Origin: Mycobacterium malmoense
GTDB taxonomy: Bacteria; Actinomycetota; Actinomycetes; Mycobacteriales; Mycobacteriaceae
Direction: 5' to 3'
DNA length: 64,000 bases
Assembly (NCBI RefSeq): GCF_019645855.1
Contig: NZ_CP080999.1
Span: forward strand, 2,232,001-2,296,000
The notes under the pieces were generated by a model that saw nothing but the letters and a program-made list of their open reading frames with translations, had not been told where the DNA came from and did no database searches. Position numbers and translations under genes: made by a program. Shown in pieces: positions 63,701 to 64,000 of this stretch. Numbering within the stretch: the stretch's first letter is position 1; every line of letters starts with the position of its first letter.

Positions 63701-64000
63701 GAAGCAGGCATCGAGCAATGCCGGATGTACGCCGTAACTGGATTGCTGCGTCCGGATCACGCTGGGCAGCCCGACCTCGGCCAGCACCGTGGTGCCGGTT
63801 CCCTCGGCGGTGTGGGCGGCGGCCAGGCCGGTGAAGGCGGGGCCGTATTGGATGCCGCACAAATCCATGGCGTCCCGCAGGTCGCCGCCCTCCAGGCGGC
63901 TCGGGTGCGCGGCCAGCAGGGCCTCGATGTCGTGTGTGGCGGGCCGGTCCTCGACCCCCGCGTCCTGGACCTCGTGCAACACCGCGGACGCGCGCCGTGC
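60710..64000 (-). CDS. pks5: Mas-like type I polyketide synthase, 3' part
   Basis: 1096 visible residues, cut by the right edge; KS, AT and most of DH lie beyond. Domains in order: DH C-terminal half (1-175, with YGVHPALLDACFQ), enoyl reductase (about 400-720, NADPH loop HSGTGGVGQAAIAIA near 550), ketoreductase (about 750-930, ITGGLGGLGLFLAEKM near 760) and acyl carrier protein (about 1010-1085, EYGLDSLGNLELR with its phosphopantetheine Ser near 1049). No thioesterase, as in Mas-type synthases using PapA for release. Iterative use of methylmalonyl-CoA gives methyl-branched acyl chains. Symbol by synteny; other Mas-like paralogues (pks2/3/4) are close. Confidence 0.88.
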   Translation of the reverse strand, partial: ARRASAVLHEVQDAGVEDRPATHDIEALLAAHPSRLEGGDLRDAMDLCGIQYGPAFTGLAAAHTAEGTGTTVLAEVGLPSVIRTQQSSYGVHPALLDACFQSVAAHPSVANASYGGLLLPLGVCELRVYGPVHTARYCYSRVTAATGGAVDADLDILDKHGTVLLAVRGLQMGTGASPTSERARVMAERLLAVEWQQRQLPEVATAETGAWLLISTSDAADLVATALTDAMKLHEAECSTLSWPHHADHRALAERLRGRIEKGGFTGVVVLTEPKNGNPDDESAVRGGNYVRHAVRISRELAEIPGQSPRLYVVTRNAQKVLSEDRPDLDQGGLRGLLRVIGAEHPHLHTTHIDVDEQTGAEQVVRQLLLAGPEEDETAWRNDEWYTARLCPAPLRPDERQSTIAVHENDGMRMQIRTPGDLQTMEFVAFDRVPPGPGQIEVAVTASSINFADVLLAFGRYQSLDGILPQLGTDFAGVVTAVGPDVTNHKVGDHVGGMSPNGCWATFVTCDARLATPLPSGLTDAQAAAVTTAHATAWYGLNDLARIKAGDKVLIHSGTGGVGQAAIAIARAAGAEIYATAGSSQRRQLLRDMGIEHVYDSRSIEFADQIRRDTDGYGVDIVLNSVTGAAQLAGLKLLALGGRFVEIGKRDIYGDTKLGLFPFRRNLAFWGVDLGLMSVSHPQQVSELLSTVYRLTAEGVLPMPESTHYPLAEAATAIRVMSAAEHTGKLILDIPQAGRSSVVLPPEQAPVFRRDGSYIITGGLGGLGLFLAEKMAAAGAGRIVLSSRSQPTLKALETIELVRSIGSDVVVECGDIAQADTAERLVATASATGLPLRGVLHAAAVVEDATLTNITDELIDRDWAPKVYGAWNLHQATAGQPLDWFCSFSSAAALLGSPGQGAYAAANSWLDAFTHWRRAQGLPAVAIAWGAWSEIGRGAGFAEGSGAAITPDEGAYAFEELLRHDRAYTGYSPLIGTPWITSFAERSKFVEMFKSVGGKRSGSSKLRAELAELPLDEWPTRLRRLLSEQIGLILRRNIDVDHPLSEYGLDSLGNLELRTHIEAQTGVRITSADITTVRGLADHLYDKLAPKEDATA

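Overview
The window is a stretch of chromosome from a slow-growing-type Mycobacterium. The evidence is high GC, a PE/PPE operon with a second PPE gene, a PGRS-repeat protein, paired Mce-associated proteins, an MmpL lipid transporter and a Pap/FadD/Mas-type Pks lipid locus. The species cannot be fixed from sequence alone. From memory of M. tuberculosis gene order, both ends match Rv1492-Rv1497 (mutA, mutB, meaB, lipL) and Rv1521-Rv1527c (fadD25, mmpL12, glycosyltransferase, pks5). The window would then be the neighbourhood of a lipooligosaccharide (LOS)-type locus with a long accessory region in between.

Layout. 1-6546: methylmalonyl-CoA mutase (mutA cut by the left edge, mutB), its GTPase chaperone meaB and the esterase/beta-lactamase-fold protein lipL. 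6665-9158: an exported two-domain protein of unknown function, a membrane-anchored cyclophilin and a short coiled-coil protein. 9271-32661: an accessory zone holding six recognisable toxin-antitoxin modules (HicA-like, two VapBC, RES, MazF-like, RelJK) and one dead vapC. It also holds a PE-PPE pair, a second PPE whose PE partner is reduced to 28 codons, a sulfotransferase, two GjpA-like exported proteins, a PGRS protein with an ordinary signal peptide in place of a PE domain, a TetR regulator, two Mce-associated proteins and lipoproteins. 32919-40000: a long repeat-expanded coiled-coil paralogue, MarR regulators, a second lipoprotein, and remnants of PE, PPE and lipL genes.

40172-64000: a cell-envelope glycolipid cluster. 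It contains a PimE-like mannosyltransferase, a GT39-like membrane enzyme, two intact and one broken rhamnan-synthesis-F-like genes, a methyltransferase, further glycosyltransferases and an HxxxD acyltransferase. It ends with fadD25-like FAAL, mmpL12-like transporter, a Gap/Sap-like membrane protein, a GT1 glycosyltransferase, a PapA acyltransferase and the 3' part of a Mas-like polyketide synthase cut by the right edge. The logic is FAAL plus Pks making methyl-branched acyl chains, PapA acylating a sugar core, glycosyltransferases and a methyltransferase building the glycan, and MmpL with Gap-like protein exporting it. Methylmalonyl-CoA, the mutase substrate, is also the Mas-type Pks extender.

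The most notable observations are regulatory and evolutionary. A two-block promoter element with fixed spacing is shared by three envelope-protein genes. A TAGAACGCGTTCTA palindrome lies about 143 bp upstream of each of three MarR paralogues, with related half-sites upstream of both PE/PPE operons. A MarR/GjpA/lipoprotein module has been duplicated and differently eroded. A methyltransferase-RgpF unit shows tandem duplication with reciprocal decay. A coiled-coil protein has grown by an 84-bp higher-order repeat.
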